DNA of 64,000 nucleotides from positions 1,302,001-1,366,000 of the forward strand of contig JADJOI010000003.1 in the NCBI GenBank assembly GCA_016713875.1, read 5' to 3'. This DNA is from Flavobacteriales bacterium. GTDB taxonomy: Bacteria; Bacteroidota; Bacteroidia; Flavobacteriales_F; PHOS-HE28. The position numbers and the translations under genes were made by a program. Positions 25,613-35,800 of this stretch are shown here, piece after piece. Numbering within the stretch: position 1 is the first letter of the stretch; each line of letters begins with the position of its first letter. Below the pieces are notes generated by a model that was not told the origin of the DNA, did no database searches, and saw only the letters and a program-made list of their open reading frames with translations.

Positions 25613-26098
25613 ATGGCCACGATGACCTCACCCTCCAGCACCCTCACCCGCGAACAGGTCGCCGCCAGCGAGCTCTTCACCGCCACGCTCGCCTTCTGGT
25701 TCAATGGGGACAAGCACCTGCGGCCGCCCTTCCCGCCCGAGTGGCACAACACCTTGCATGAGCGCACGCTCGATCGCTTCCATGCCTGGCTCACGGCCTT
25801 GAAGGACGATGCGCGCCACGCCGTGAACGACACCATCGTGAGCGAGAAGCTCGAGGAACTGCTCTTCCAAGCGGCCAGCGAAATGGCCACCACCGAGGAG
25901 GAGCGCCTCACCATCCTCTACCCCTTCCTGCCCCGGCCCGGCGATCCCATCGTGAAGGACGGCGGGCCCGACGCGCAGCCGGACAGCATCGTGGTATCGC
26001 GCATGCTGCAGCGCGAGGACAAGGACGCCTTCCTGCAGGTGACCGCCCGTCGGAGCGCTACTGGAGAGGAGTGGAGCACGCGCTTCGAGTTGCCGTAG
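25613..26098 (+). CDS. Uncharacterised acidic protein
   Basis: A 161-residue soluble protein that I do not recognise. It is rich in Glu, Asp and Leu, without signal peptide or membrane segment. Landmarks are FWFNGDKHLRPPFPPEW, a long helical centre (NDTIVSEKLEELLFQAASEM) and YPFLPRPGDPI. The ATG at 25613 is chosen over an upstream in-frame start at 25502 because the upstream stretch reads like non-coding sequence. It sits alone between narK and the NnrS/Moco block, so a role in nitrate respiration is possible but unsupported. Confidence 0.6.
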   Translation: MATMTSPSSTLTREQVAASELFTATLAFWFNGDKHLRPPFPPEWHNTLHERTLDRFHAWLTALKDDARHAVNDTIVSEKLEELLFQAASEMATTEEERLTILYPFLPRPGDPIVKDGGPDAQPDSIVVSRMLQREDKDAFLQVTARRSATGEEWSTRFELP

Positions 26099-26138
26099 CG
26101 CCGTTACCCGGGAAGGCAGCGCACCTTGTCCGGGATGA

Positions 26139-27200
26139 TCAAGCCGGCGATCGCTCGCTCCGCCGCGCGCGCATCACCATGATCACGGCCATGGCAGCGA
26201 ACATCAGCACGATCGCGAAGCCGTTCGCCACCCCGAAGAGGCGGCGCAGGTCCAGGCGCTCCATCCAGGCGAAGAGGATGCGCGCCAGGAGGGTGAGTTG
26301 AAAGAGCGCCCAGAACAACCACAGCAGCTGATGGTAGGGCCGGTGCGGGCTGCGCAGCACCGAGGGCAGGATGATCGGCGCGTGCGCCCAGATCATGGAG
26401 AATGCGAAGCCCAGGAAGAAGGTGTGCAGGTAGAGGTCGTAGAACAACAGGTGCGCTTCGCCCAGCAGCAGCAGCCCCCCGTGCAGCAGCAACCAGCCAT
26501 AGCTCACCAGCAGGCCCGCCGCCACGTAGCGGTGGAAGCCCGCCTTCCGCACGCCCACGCGTGCCATGTCGTAGCGCATCAGCCACAGCGCCGTGGCCAC
26601 GGTGGCCACGCCGAGCACCTTCGGTCCCGCGCCGTGGAAGGGCAGCAGCACGCCGGCAAGGAAGGCCGCGAGCACCACCCATAACACGAGCTTCGCCCAG
26701 CGCGGCACAGGTAGATAGCGCGTCAGTTCCAGCCGTTCGCCCACGATGGTGAGCAGGATGAAGGCGATCCACCACGGCGTGGCGGCCGGCACCAGCGCGC
26801 CGTGCCACAACACCGCGTTGCCCAGCAGCCCGCATAGCGCACCGGCCACGAAGAGGTACCAATGCGACTCGCGGTGGTGGCGCATCTGCCCGGCATACGC
26901 CCCGGTCAGGCCCAGGTTGGCCACCATCATGGCGATCAGCGCCGGGCGCAACTGGCCGGCCAGTGACAGCAGGGTACCCATGGCCGAAAGCAGCGGGAAC
27001 AGTCGCCACCACCGAGAGGGCAGCACCACAGTGCGCTCCAAGATGATGAGCGTGCCCAGGAAGCCACCCGTCATCAGCAGCCCGTGGTGCGCTGCCGGCG
27101 TGGTCAAAGGCAGGCCCCAGCCCAGGCGCACCATGCCGCCGAACACGCCCGCCAGCATGGCCAGGCCCACCAGCGGGAGCGGCAGGATGCGCAGGTTCAT
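26139..27200 (-). CDS. NnrS-like integral membrane protein
   Basis: A 353-residue protein with about 11-12 transmembrane helices. It resembles NnrS, a heme/copper membrane protein tied to NO stress in denitrifiers: HHGLLMTGGFLGTLIILER near the start and HTFFLGFAFSMIWAHAPIIL in the second half, with conserved His residues. The ATG at 27200 fits the family start; an upstream extension would run into the neighbouring gene. It is last in the long Moco operon, after the MORN-like gene. Confidence 0.7.
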   Translation of the reverse strand: MNLRILPLPLVGLAMLAGVFGGMVRLGWGLPLTTPAAHHGLLMTGGFLGTLIILERTVVLPSRWWRLFPLLSAMGTLLSLAGQLRPALIAMMVANLGLTGAYAGQMRHHRESHWYLFVAGALCGLLGNAVLWHGALVPAATPWWIAFILLTIVGERLELTRYLPVPRWAKLVLWVVLAAFLAGVLLPFHGAGPKVLGVATVATALWLMRYDMARVGVRKAGFHRYVAAGLLVSYGWLLLHGGLLLLGEAHLLFYDLYLHTFFLGFAFSMIWAHAPIILPSVLRSPHRPYHQLLWLFWALFQLTLLARILFAWMERLDLRRLFGVANGFAIVLMFAAMAVIMVMRARRSERSPA

Positions 27201-27222
27201 GCTGAAAAGGAACGCGGAGCGA

Positions 27223-27615
27223 TCAGGGTTGTTCACCTCCACCAGCCACCAGGCGATCATTGCGGTAGGTGAGCGTGCGTTGCCTCGTGTTGCCCGGGCC
27301 GTACTCGATGTAGTCGCCGTTGAGACGGTCGGCTGCGTACTGGGCCAAGGTGAGCGTGTCACCATTCACCTCGAAGGTGACCCATGGACCCACGCGCTTC
27401 CCATGCTCGAAACGGCCTTCCATCTGCTTGCGGCCGTTCTCGTGGTACCAGGTCCACAAGCCGTGGTTCAGGTTGTCCACCTGGCCGCCGGCGCGCTTCA
27501 GCTGGCCGTTGGCGTAATGCTCCTGCACCGGATCGCGCGAGAGGAAATGCCACGCCGCCCAGATCATGATCAGGATGCCCACGATGATCTTGTGCCGGCT
27601 GTCGTAACTGAACAT
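27223..27615 (-). CDS. Membrane-anchored MORN-like repeat protein
   Basis: A 130-residue protein with one N-terminal membrane helix (KIIVGILIMIWAAWHFL) and MORN/YwqK-like repeats: HYANGQLKRAGGQVDN, GLWTWYHENGRKQMEGRF and GKRVGPWVTFEVNGD. Such repeats occur in small Bacteroidota proteins of unclear role; no toxin partner is seen. It lies 10 bp after moaCB, inside the Moco operon. Confidence 0.75.
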   Translation of the reverse strand: MFSYDSRHKIIVGILIMIWAAWHFLSRDPVQEHYANGQLKRAGGQVDNLNHGLWTWYHENGRKQMEGRFEHGKRVGPWVTFEVNGDTLTLAQYAADRLNGDYIEYGPGNTRQRTLTYRNDRLVAGGGEQP

Positions 27616-27625
27616 CGCTCTTGCT

Positions 27626-28537
27626 TCAATCGTGGCGCGCGCCGCCCATGATGTTGAAGGCGTGCAGCAGGGAAGGGAACACGGCATCCATGGATTCCAC
27701 GGCACCGCGCGTGCTGCCTGGCAACGCCAGCACCAAGGTACGGCCCACCACACCGGCCACGCCACGCGAGAGCATGGAGTATGGTGTGCGCTGCTGCCCG
27801 TGCGCGCGGATGGCCTCGGCCACACCGGGGATCTCTCGGTCCAGCAGCGGCCCCAGCGCCTCGGGCGTCACATCGCGCACCGAGAGGCCCGTGCCGCCGG
27901 TGTACACCAGCAGGTCCATTTTCGCTTCGACCGCACGGTGCAGCTCGGCCTGTATGCGGTCCACTTCATCGGGGATCACCAACGGCTCGCCCACCGCCAC
28001 ACCGACCTCCTGCAACCGCGCGGCGATGGCGCGGCCCGCCTTGTCCTCCTTCTGTCCCGCAGCGATGGTATCCGAGCACACCACCACGGTGGCGCGCAGT
28101 TCCTTGCGGAAGCGGTCCTTGAAGGAGCTCTTGCCGCCCTTCTTCTCCAGCAGCTTGATCCCCAGGATCTCGATGCCCTTGTCGATGGGCTTGAGCATGT
28201 CATAGATGGTGAGCGCCACTACTGAAGCGCCATGCATGGCCTCCACCTCCACACCGGTACGGTAGATCGCGCGCACGTGCATCTCGATCACGATGTCGAG
28301 GCCCTCGGTGCGGTAGGCCACGCGCGCCTCCTCGATGGGGATCGGGTGGCAGTCGGGCAGCAGGTCGGGCGTGCGCTTCACGCCAAGCAGGCCTGCGGCG
28401 CGCGCCATCTCGAACACATTGCCCTTGGGCACGGTGCCCGCCAGCACGGCATCCATGGTGGTCTGCGCGCTCACCCGCACGATGGCTTGCGCCGTGGCCT
28501 CGCGCAGGGTGGTGGGTTTGTGGGTGATGTCGATCAT
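27626..28537 (-). CDS. moaCB: Bifunctional MoaC/MoaB molybdenum cofactor protein
   Basis: A 303-residue fusion. Residues about 1-155 are MoaC (cyclic pyranopterin monophosphate synthase), with LLPDCHPIPI and the catalytic-site stretch MHGASVVALTIYDMLKPIDKG. Residues about 155-300 are a MoaB/Mog molybdopterin adenylyltransferase domain, with TVVVCSDTIAAGQKEDKAG and VYTGGTGLSVRDVTPEA. The ATG at 28537 is the family start. This fusion is known in Bacteroidota. A hairpin lies in the 37-bp gap to moaE. Confidence 0.92.
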   Translation of the reverse strand: MIDITHKPTTLREATAQAIVRVSAQTTMDAVLAGTVPKGNVFEMARAAGLLGVKRTPDLLPDCHPIPIEEARVAYRTEGLDIVIEMHVRAIYRTGVEVEAMHGASVVALTIYDMLKPIDKGIEILGIKLLEKKGGKSSFKDRFRKELRATVVVCSDTIAAGQKEDKAGRAIAARLQEVGVAVGEPLVIPDEVDRIQAELHRAVEAKMDLLVYTGGTGLSVRDVTPEALGPLLDREIPGVAEAIRAHGQQRTPYSMLSRGVAGVVGRTLVLALPGSTRGAVESMDAVFPSLLHAFNIMGGARHD

Positions 28538-28546
28538 GACTTGTCG

Positions 28547-28565
28547 CTCCGGGCCTGACCCGGAG
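28547..28565 (-). other. Intercistronic hairpin between moaE and moaCB
   Basis: A perfect 7-bp stem (CTCCGGG with CCCGGAG) around CCTGA in the short gap. It could influence mRNA processing or relative expression; it is not a convincing terminator inside an operon. Confidence 0.4.
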
Positions 28566-28574
28566 TCGCGAAGA

Positions 28575-29030
28575 TCATTTGTTGGATTTCCATGAATGCC
28601 CCTCATCATCGAAGATCTCCTTTCCGAACACGGGCAGATGCGCCTTGATCTCCTCCACCACGTGGCGGCAAGCATCGAACGCGGCCTGACGGTGCGGCGC
28701 GCTCACGAAGACGAACAGGCAGATCCGTCCGGCCTCCACGCGGCCCAGGCTGTGATGCACGTGCATGCAGGTGAGGCCCCAGCGCGCGAAGGCCTCCTCA
28801 CGGATGCGGTGCATCGCGGCATCTGCCATGGGCACGTAAGCGCTGTACTCGATGGCGGCCACGCGTCGGCCATCCAGTTCGTCGGCGCGCACCTGGCCCA
28901 GGAAGATGTCGTGCGCGCCGATGCCGGTCTTCACCTGATGGTGCGCGATGGAGGTGGCGATGCGTTCGGGCGTGATGGGCCCTTGCAAGAAGATGCTCTT
29001 CACCTTGGGCTGCTCAGCGGTGGTGCTCAT
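28575..29030 (-). CDS. moaE: Molybdopterin synthase large subunit
   Basis: A 151-residue MoaE that inserts sulfur into precursor Z together with MoaD. Typical features are IFLGQVRADELDGR, YSAYVPMADAAMHRI, HHSLGRVEAGRICLFV and the Lys-bearing C-terminal part VEEIKAHLPVFGKEIF. The ATG overlaps the moeB stop (ATGA), so translation is coupled. Confidence 0.94.
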   Translation of the reverse strand: MSTTAEQPKVKSIFLQGPITPERIATSIAHHQVKTGIGAHDIFLGQVRADELDGRRVAAIEYSAYVPMADAAMHRIREEAFARWGLTCMHVHHSLGRVEAGRICLFVFVSAPHRQAAFDACRHVVEEIKAHLPVFGKEIFDDEGHSWKSNK

Positions 29031-30139
29031 GCGGGATCGGATCGTTGCGTGGAGATGATGGGCTCGTGTTCGAGCAGTGGCCAGGCCCGCACGCCGCCGA
29101 TCAGCGAGCGCACCGTGGCGAAGCCCTGGCGTTGCAGCCATTGCGCGGCCATGCGGCTGCGCACGCCGGAGGCGCAGGTAACCAAGGTGGGGAGCGCGGG
29201 ATCGAGCTCCTGCGCGCGATGCTCCAGTTGGTCCAGCGGAATGCGGTGCCCTTCCAGTGCGGCGATGCGCGGGGTCTCGTCCGGTTGCCGCACATCCAGC
29301 AACTGCCAGCGCTCACCGCTTGCGAGCCGCTGCTGCATTTCCTGCGGCTCCATGCCGAGGCCATCGTTTGCGCAAGCAGCGGCGTGCGTGATCTCCGCAT
29401 CGATGTCGCGCAGCAATGCCTTGGCCTCCTGCTGTGCATCGCGGCGAAGAACCATCCTTCGATGCTGCTGCGCGAGCAGGTCCACCAGCAGGATGCCATC
29501 GTGTACCAGCCCGCCGGTGCCCAGCAGCAGCTTCAGCACCTCGGTGGCTTGCAGGGCGCCCACCACACCGGGCAGCACGCCCAGCACACCGGCATCGGCG
29601 CAATCGGGCACTTGGCCAGGTCCGGGTTCCTGTGGGAAGGCACAGCGGTAGGTGGGCCCGCCCGCGTGGTTGAACACGGCCACCTGCCCGGCGAAGCGGT
29701 GCAAGCTGCCATGCACGAAGGGCTTGTTCAGTTGCACGCAGGCATCGTTGATCAGGTAACGCGTGAAGAGGTCGTCGGTGCAGTCAACCACCACGTCATG
29801 GCGCGCGATCAAGGCGCGGGCATTGCGCGGACGCAGGTGTTCGGCCACTGCCTCTATCGCGCATTCGTACCCCGATCCGCGCAGGCGATGGGCGGCGGCG
29901 GCGGACTTGCCCTTGCCTACGTCGGTCGTGCTGTACAGCAGTTGACGGTGCAGGTTGGTCATGTCGACCACATCGCCATCAACGATGCACAGGTGGCCCA
30001 CACCGGCCGCCGCCAGATAATGCAGCACTGGACAGCCCAAGCCGCCCGCACCCACCACCAGCACGCGCGCTGCCGCGAGTCGGGCCTGCCCTTCGGCACC
30101 CACGTGGGGCAGAACGATCTGGCGTGCGTAGCGGTCCAT
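29027..30139 (-). CDS. moeB: MoeB/ThiF adenylyltransferase with rhodanese domain
   Basis: A 370-residue protein. The N-terminal E1-like domain adenylates the C-terminus of MoaD: nucleotide motif VVGAGGLGCP, DGDVVDMTNLHRQ, DCTDDLFTRYLIND and CADAGVLGVLPGVVG. The C-terminal rhodanese domain (about residues 265-360) has the active-site loop CASGVRSR and probably supplies sulfur, giving an MOCS3-like fusion. It lies 12 bp after moaD and overlaps moaE. Confidence 0.92.
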   Translation of the reverse strand: MDRYARQIVLPHVGAEGQARLAAARVLVVGAGGLGCPVLHYLAAAGVGHLCIVDGDVVDMTNLHRQLLYSTTDVGKGKSAAAAHRLRGSGYECAIEAVAEHLRPRNARALIARHDVVVDCTDDLFTRYLINDACVQLNKPFVHGSLHRFAGQVAVFNHAGGPTYRCAFPQEPGPGQVPDCADAGVLGVLPGVVGALQATEVLKLLLGTGGLVHDGILLVDLLAQQHRRMVLRRDAQQEAKALLRDIDAEITHAAACANDGLGMEPQEMQQRLASGERWQLLDVRQPDETPRIAALEGHRIPLDQLEHRAQELDPALPTLVTCASGVRSRMAAQWLQRQGFATVRSLIGGVRAWPLLEHEPIISTQRSDPA

Positions 30140-30151
30140 GCGCGATGCGGT

Positions 30152-30385
30152 TCATCCGCCGGCGAAGGGCGGTAACAAGGCCACCTCGGCACCGGGCGCG
30201 ATGGGCGTGCTATCGTCGGCAAGTTGCTGGTCCACCGCGAATCGGAAGCTGAGTCCCTGCAGCGAAGGATGGCGCCGCAACAATTCGGCGCGCAGCGCGG
30301 TCACGGTCGCGGGCACGGCGTCCAGCGCTTCCTGCGCCGTGCCTGTGCGTTCCGCAAGCATCCCGAAGTACAGTATCCGTGTCAT
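30152..30385 (-). CDS. moaD: Molybdopterin synthase sulfur carrier subunit
   Basis: A 77-residue ubiquitin-like protein ending in FAGG, the Gly-Gly that is adenylated by MoeB and thiocarboxylated. The start MTRILYFGMLAERTGTA matches the family. It lies 12 bp before moeB in the Moco operon. Confidence 0.92.
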   Translation of the reverse strand: MTRILYFGMLAERTGTAQEALDAVPATVTALRAELLRRHPSLQGLSFRFAVDQQLADDSTPIAPGAEVALLPPFAGG

Positions 30386-30450
30386 TGGTGAAATGTAGTG
30401 CCGACCCATTGGTTCGAATTCGGATGTTCTTGGGCTGGCCGACCATCCGA

Positions 30451-31194
30451 TCAGGTGAGGAACAGTTTACCGCCGGCCACCATGAGCACGGCCGCGAGCA
30501 AGTAGGAAAGGGGGCGGTCAGCTGCGCGGAAGCTGCCGTACCAGGCCCCTGCGAGCCCACCCACGACCGCCAATGCCACCAGAGGCCACATGCCAGCGGT
30601 GATGGCCTGGCCCGAAAGCAGGCTGCCGGTGATGCCCGCCAAAGAGTTCGCCCAAATGAAGAGCGCCGACACGGCCGCCGTGCCGCGCAGGTCGCTCCAG
30701 CCCATGAGCAGGATGAGCGGGCTGAGCAGGATGCCTCCGCCAATGCCAATCATGCCTGAGAAGAAACCGATACCGCCGCCGGCGGACAAGGCGGCCCACA
30801 GCGGAACATCGCGATGCGGCTCGCCTTTTTCCTTGGGCCATTGCACGATGCGCCACACGGCCACCAACAGCAGTACGGCGAGCACGCGGCGGTAGATCGT
30901 CTCATCCACCGCGATGAGCCCGCCGAGCAATGCGGCAGGCACCGATGCGACGGCGAAAGGGAGGAAGAGCTTCCAACTGAAGTGCCCCCCGCGCCGGTAC
31001 TGCACGAAGGCGATGCCCGCCACGAAGAGGTTCAGCAGCAGCGCGGTGGTCTTCATCTCCGCCGGTGCCACGCTGAACAGGGCCATCAAGGCCAGATACC
31101 CGCTGGCCCCGCCATGGCCCACGGATGCATAGAAGAAGGCCACCACCGGCACCAGGGCCAGGAACAGCGGGTCAATGGAGGACAGTAGGCCCAT
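30451..31194 (-). CDS. TSUP (TauE/SafE) family membrane transporter
   Basis: A 247-residue protein with about eight transmembrane helices and two TSUP repeats: GHGGASGYLALMALF in the first half and GMIGIGGGILLSPLILL in the second. The family exports or imports sulfur-containing or small organic anions. It lies 3 bp after the modE-like gene, ahead of the Moco genes. A link to sulfur or molybdate handling is possible but not shown. Confidence 0.85.
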   Translation of the reverse strand: MGLLSSIDPLFLALVPVVAFFYASVGHGGASGYLALMALFSVAPAEMKTTALLLNLFVAGIAFVQYRRGGHFSWKLFLPFAVASVPAALLGGLIAVDETIYRRVLAVLLLVAVWRIVQWPKEKGEPHRDVPLWAALSAGGGIGFFSGMIGIGGGILLSPLILLMGWSDLRGTAAVSALFIWANSLAGITGSLLSGQAITAGMWPLVALAVVGGLAGAWYGSFRAADRPLSYLLAAVLMVAGGKLFLT

Positions 31195-31197
31195 GGC

Positions 31198-31545
31198 TCA
31201 AAGATCGATCTCATGCAGCAGGCCATCCACGTACGCCTTGCAGCGCTCGTCCAAGTCGCGAAAGCCCTGCACGGCGCGGCGGCCTTGGGCCGTGAGCGAC
31301 GTGCCGCCACCTCCGCGCCCGCCCGTGCTGCGCTCCACCAAAGGGCGCGGCGCCAACGCGTTCATGGCCTCCACCATCTCCCAGGCTTTCTTGTAACTGA
31401 TGCGAAGCTGACGTGCCGCCTCACTGATGCTGCCCGTCTCTCCGATGCGCTCCAGCAGTTCAACGCGCCCGCTTCCGAGGTAGGACCGCCCTTTCCGGGT
31501 GATCCAGATGCGGCTGCGCACCTCCACTTGCTTGTGGATCGACAT
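31198..31545 (-). CDS. ModE-like winged-helix regulator without molybdate domain
   Basis: A 115-residue protein corresponding to the N-terminal DNA-binding domain of ModE: LGSGRVELLERIGETGSISEAARQLRISYKKAWEMVEAMN is the HTH core, followed by the wing GGRGGGGTSLTAQGRR. No C-terminal molybdate-binding (MOP) domain is present, so the signal it senses is uncertain. It is first in the Moco operon and may control molybdenum-related genes elsewhere. Confidence 0.85.
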   Translation of the reverse strand: MSIHKQVEVRSRIWITRKGRSYLGSGRVELLERIGETGSISEAARQLRISYKKAWEMVEAMNALAPRPLVERSTGGRGGGGTSLTAQGRRAVQGFRDLDERCKAYVDGLLHEIDL

Positions 31546-31603
31546 GGCGTTATGACATCAGGGGTACAACGCTGCAATTGTACAGCGGTTGGATCTGGCC
31601 ATC

Positions 31604-31617
31604 CCTGATGACCATCA
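31604..31617. promoter_or_regulatory. Crp/Fnr-type operator of the Moco operon
   Basis: CTGATGACCATCAT, TGAY-N4-RTCA. The minus-strand octamer TACAATTG (31574-31581), one mismatch from TAnnTTTG, sits 33 bp from its centre and 29 bp before the modE-like start. Confidence 0.6.
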
Positions 31618-31898
31618 TCCTCCCATTAGCCGGGTATCGAGGATCGCCCAGCGCGTGCCCGGGGCCCGTCAACGGCAGCGCACCCCACGCCTGCCGGTCC
31701 TTCCAGCGCGCTCGGTGGACCAGCAGGGCCTTGAGCGGCGCACCAAGGAAGTGGAATGCAACGTGACGATGCGCGGATCTGCACAGCGAGCAGGCGCTTG
31801 GCCCGGCGCCCTCAACGAAGCGGTCGATCCGTATGCACGGGCTCCAGCCCGCGGCGATCGCGGCGTTCCGATGCACTTGAGCCGGCATGCCGCACTAG
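31618..31898. other. Intergenic stretch between Moco and nar operons
   Basis: The 457-bp gap between the modE-like gene and the cytochrome gene holds two divergent Crp/Fnr-type sites at its ends. In the middle only two weak overlapping open frames (31550-31888 minus, 31589-31981 plus) exist. Neither resembles a known protein, so I see no supported gene here. Confidence 0.5.
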
Positions 31899-31912
31899 AT
31901 GATGCAAGTCAT
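31899..31912. promoter_or_regulatory. Crp/Fnr-type operator of the nar operon
   Basis: ATGATGCAAGTCAT, TGAY-N4-RTCA. The plus-strand octamer GAACATTG (31935-31942) sits 33 bp from its centre, giving a predicted 5' leader of about 55 bases before the cytochrome c start. Confidence 0.65.
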
Positions 31913-32002
31913 ATTTCAACTCGGCGGCAGCCCGGAACATTGCAACGCACGAAGCCGAGTATCGGCGGGGCGGCAACTTAGAACGAACCACGCGAACAAG
32001 CC

Positions 32003-32857
32003 ATGCGATCCTTCACACATCTCCTGCGAACGGCCATCGTCCTGATGGTCTTCGCGGCCTTGCAGGTCAATGCCCAGGATGGCGAGACCCTCTTCAAGCA
32101 GAACTGCTCGGCCTGCCATAAGCTAGGCAAGCGGTTGGTGGGGCCGGACCTCACCGGCGTCACCGAGAAGCGCAGCAAGGAGTGGCTGCACGAGTTCATC
32201 AAGAGCTCGCAGACCATGATCAAGCGCGGCGACCCGGATGCCGTGGCGGTCTTCAAGGAGAACAATGAGCTGATCATGACCGACATCGCATTGGCCGCGG
32301 GGGATATCGACCTGATCCTGGAATACATCGCCACCCAAGGCAAGCCGGTCGCCGTAGCCGATTCCGGCGCTGCCGTTCCGGCCGAAGCGGATGCACCCAT
32401 CGTGTACACCGATGCCGACCGCTTGGGCGGGCGTGACCTCTTCAGCGGCCGAACGGCCTTCAGCGCAGGGGGCGCGGCCTGCATCAGCTGCCACAACGTG
32501 ACGCACACCTCGCTCATGGTCGGCGGCGCTCTTGCCAAGGACCTTACTGGTGCTTTCGGCCGCATGGGCCACGCGGGCGTAGCGGGCATCCTCAACGCAC
32601 CGCCCTTCCCGGCCATGGCCAGCACTTATGGCAACGCGCCCCTCACCGAGGCGGAGATCCATCAACTGGCGGCCTTCATGGAGCAGGCCCATCTGGAAAG
32701 CGGTAAGGCACCGGTGCAGTTGGCGGCGTTGCCGTACGCCGTGTTCGGCGGGGGCGGCCTGCTGGTGATCCTGGCCTTGATCGGCCTGCATTGGCGCAAC
32801 CGCCTCAAAGGCTCAGTGAAGCAAGACATCCTGGACAGGCAAATCCGGTCCATCTGA
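32003..32857 (+). CDS. Diheme cytochrome c preceding narG (NarC-like)
   Basis: A 284-residue membrane-anchored diheme cytochrome c. A signal peptide ([19 protein letters not shown]) is followed by one class I domain with CSACH (in [20 protein letters not shown]), a linker, a second domain with CISCH ([12 protein letters not shown]), and a C-terminal transmembrane helix (about 245-262). The position 25 bp before narG suggests a subunit or redox partner of the nitrate reductase complex, as NarC is in some bacteria. Direction of electron flow is not evident. Confidence 0.85.
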   Translation: MRSFTHLLRTAIVLMVFAALQVNAQDGETLFKQNCSACHKLGKRLVGPDLTGVTEKRSKEWLHEFIKSSQTMIKRGDPDAVAVFKENNELIMTDIALAAGDIDLILEYIATQGKPVAVADSGAAVPAEADAPIVYTDADRLGGRDLFSGRTAFSAGGAACISCHNVTHTSLMVGGALAKDLTGAFGRMGHAGVAGILNAPPFPAMASTYGNAPLTEAEIHQLAAFMEQAHLESGKAPVQLAALPYAVFGGGGLLVILALIGLHWRNRLKGSVKQDILDRQIRSI

Positions 32858-32882
32858 CAACCCATCCATTAACGACACGCTC

Positions 32883-35800
32883 ATGAGCTGGATCGAGGAC
32901 ATCATTTCGCCGAAGACGCGGCAGTGGGAGGAGTTCTACCGCAACCGCTGGCAATACGATAAAGTGGTGCGCAGCACCCACGGCGTGAACTGCACCGGTG
33001 GCTGCTCTTGGAACATCCATGTGAAGGATGGCATCGTAGTGTGGGAAATGCAGGCCTTGGACTACCCGCTGCTGGAAGAGGGCCTGCCGCCCTACGAGCC
33101 CCGCGGCTGCCAGCGAGGCATCAGCTACAGCTGGTACCTCTACAGCCCCATCCGCGTGAAGTACCCGCTGATGCGCGGCGCCCTGCTCGACCTGTTCAAG
33201 GCCGAGAAGGAGAAGACCAAGGGCGACCCGGTGCAGGCCTGGGCCAACCTGCAGAACGACCCCGAGAAACGCAAGCGCTACCAGCGCGCGCGGGGCAAGG
33301 GCGGTTTCCGCCGCGTGCATTGGGACGAGGTGCTCGAGCTGATCGCCTCGGCCAACATCCACACCATCAAGAAGTACGGGCCAGACCGCATCATCGGCTT
33401 CTCGCCGATCCCGGCCATGAGCATGCTGAGCTATGCCGCTGGCGCCCGCTACCTGCAATTGATGGGCGGCGTGAACCTGAGCTTCTACGATTGGTACTGC
33501 GACCTGCCCTGCGCCTACCCCGAGATCTGGGGCGAGCAGACCGACGTGTGCGAGAGCGCCGATTGGTACAACTCGAAGTTCTGCGTGAGCATGGGCGCCA
33601 ATCTGGGCATGACCCGCACGCCGGACATCCACTTCTTCAGCGAGTCTCGCCACAACGGCACCAAGACCGTGGTGATGTCGCCCGACTTCAGCATGGTGGC
33701 CAAGCACGCCGACCAGTGGATCCCCTGCCACGCCGGCAGCGACGGCGCCTTCTGGATGGCCGTCACCCATGTGATCCTCAAGGAATGGCACGTGGACAAG
33801 CGCACGCCCTATTTCCACGAGTACGTGAAGCGCTACACCGACAGCACCCTGCTGGTGGAGCTCGAGCAGACTGGCAAGGGCTTCAAGCCCGGCCGCATGC
33901 TGCGCGCCGATCAGCTCGCCAAGTACAAGGGCATCGCCAACGGCGATTGGAAGTTCCTCTGCGCCGACGAGGCCACCGGTGAACTGAAGAGCCCCAAGGG
34001 CACCATGGGCTACCGCTGGGACAAGAAGCAGGGCAACTGGAACCTCAAGTACGAGGACGGTGAGGACAACACCACCTACGATCCCGCGCTCTCCTTCCTG
34101 ACGAAGCATGATGAAGTGCTGCAGGTGGAGTTCACCGAGTTCGGACTCGATAAGAAGGCCATGCGCGGGGTGCCCGTGCGCTATGTGGGCACCCACGACG
34201 GCCGCCGCGTGCCGGTGGTGACCATTTACGACCTGATCATGGGACAGTACGGCGTGGGCCGCGGCCTGCCCGGCGAGTACCCCGCCAGCTACGACGACAA
34301 GCAGCAGGCCTACACCCCAGCCTGGCAGGAGATCTTCACCGGCGTTGGGCGCAAGACGGTGATCAAGTTCGCCCGCGAATGGGCCGGCACCGCCGAGGCC
34401 ACCGATGGCAAGTGCATGGTGATCGTGGGCGCCGCCATCAACCACTGGTTCCACGGCAACCTCATGTACCGCGCCAGCATCATGGCGCAGATGCTCACCG
34501 GCTGCAACGGCAAGAACGGCGGCGGCATGAACCACTACGTGGGCCAGGAGAAGCTGGCACCGGTGGATAGCTGGGGCACCATCATGGCCGCCAAGGACTG
34601 GCAGGCCGCCAACCGCCTGCAGCAGGCACCCATCTGGCACTACATCAACAGCGACCAATGGCGCTACGACAACAACCAAGCGGACTACAACAGCCTGCCC
34701 GATGATTGCGACCCCAGGGCCCGCAGGCACACCGCCGATTGGGTGGTGATGAGCGTTCGCAACGGCTGGATGCCCTTCTACCCGCAGTTCAACAAGAGCA
34801 ATCTGGACATCGTGAAGGAGGCCCGCGCAGCCGGTGCTTCCAGCGAGGACGAGGTGAAGAGCTACGTGGTGGAGCAGCTCAAGAGCAAGCAGCTCCTGCA
34901 CAGCGTGGTTGACCCCGACGATCCGGTGAACTTCCCGCGCAACTGGTTCATCTGGCGCGGCAATGCCCTGATGAGCTCCGCCAAGGGCCACGAGTACATG
35001 CTCAACCACTACTTGGGCACCCACCACAATGACATCGCCGACGAGGTGGCCGGCCCCATGGTGGAGGACATCGTGTACCGCGAGAGCGCGCCCTCGGGCA
35101 AGATGGACCTGGTGGTGGACATCAACTTCCGCATGGACACCTCGGCGCTCTACTCCGACATCGTGCTGCCAACAGCATCGTGGTACGAGAAGGCCGACCT
35201 GAACAGCACCGACCTGCACAGCTTCATCCACCCGCTGAGCGAGGCCGTGGCGCCCGTATGGGAGGCCAAGACCGACTGGCAGATCTTCCAGGCCATCGCC
35301 AAGAAGGTGAGCGCGCTGGCCAAGCACTACCTGCCCACCCCGGTGACCGATCTGGTGAACGTGCCTCTGCAGCACGATAGTGCTGATGAAGTGACGCAGC
35401 CCACCATGAAGGACTGGGCCAAGGGCGAGTGCGAGCCCATACCCGGCAAGACCATGCACAAGATGGTGCTGGTGGAGCGCGACTACACCAAGGTGTACGA
35501 CAAGTACGTGAGCCTGGGCGAGCGGCTGTTGACCAGCACCCTCGGAGCCCACGGCAACAGCTTCATGGCCGACGACGTGTACAAGGAGATGCTGGAGGAC
35601 AAGCGCCACCTCTACAAGTACAATGGCAAGCACCTGCCCAGCGTGCGCGAGGACGTGGAGGCCTGCAACGCAGTGCTCAGCCTGAGCACACTCACCAACG
35701 GCAAGCTGAACCTGCGCGCCTACAAGAACATGGAGGTGAAGAGCGGCTTGGCACTGGCCGACCTGGGCGAGGGCAGCGCCGACGTGCGCATCGACTACAA

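Noticed and set aside
31550..31981. Two short overlapping frames between the Moco and nar operons
   Set aside because: No recognisable domain, mutual overlap, and overlap with likely promoter sites.
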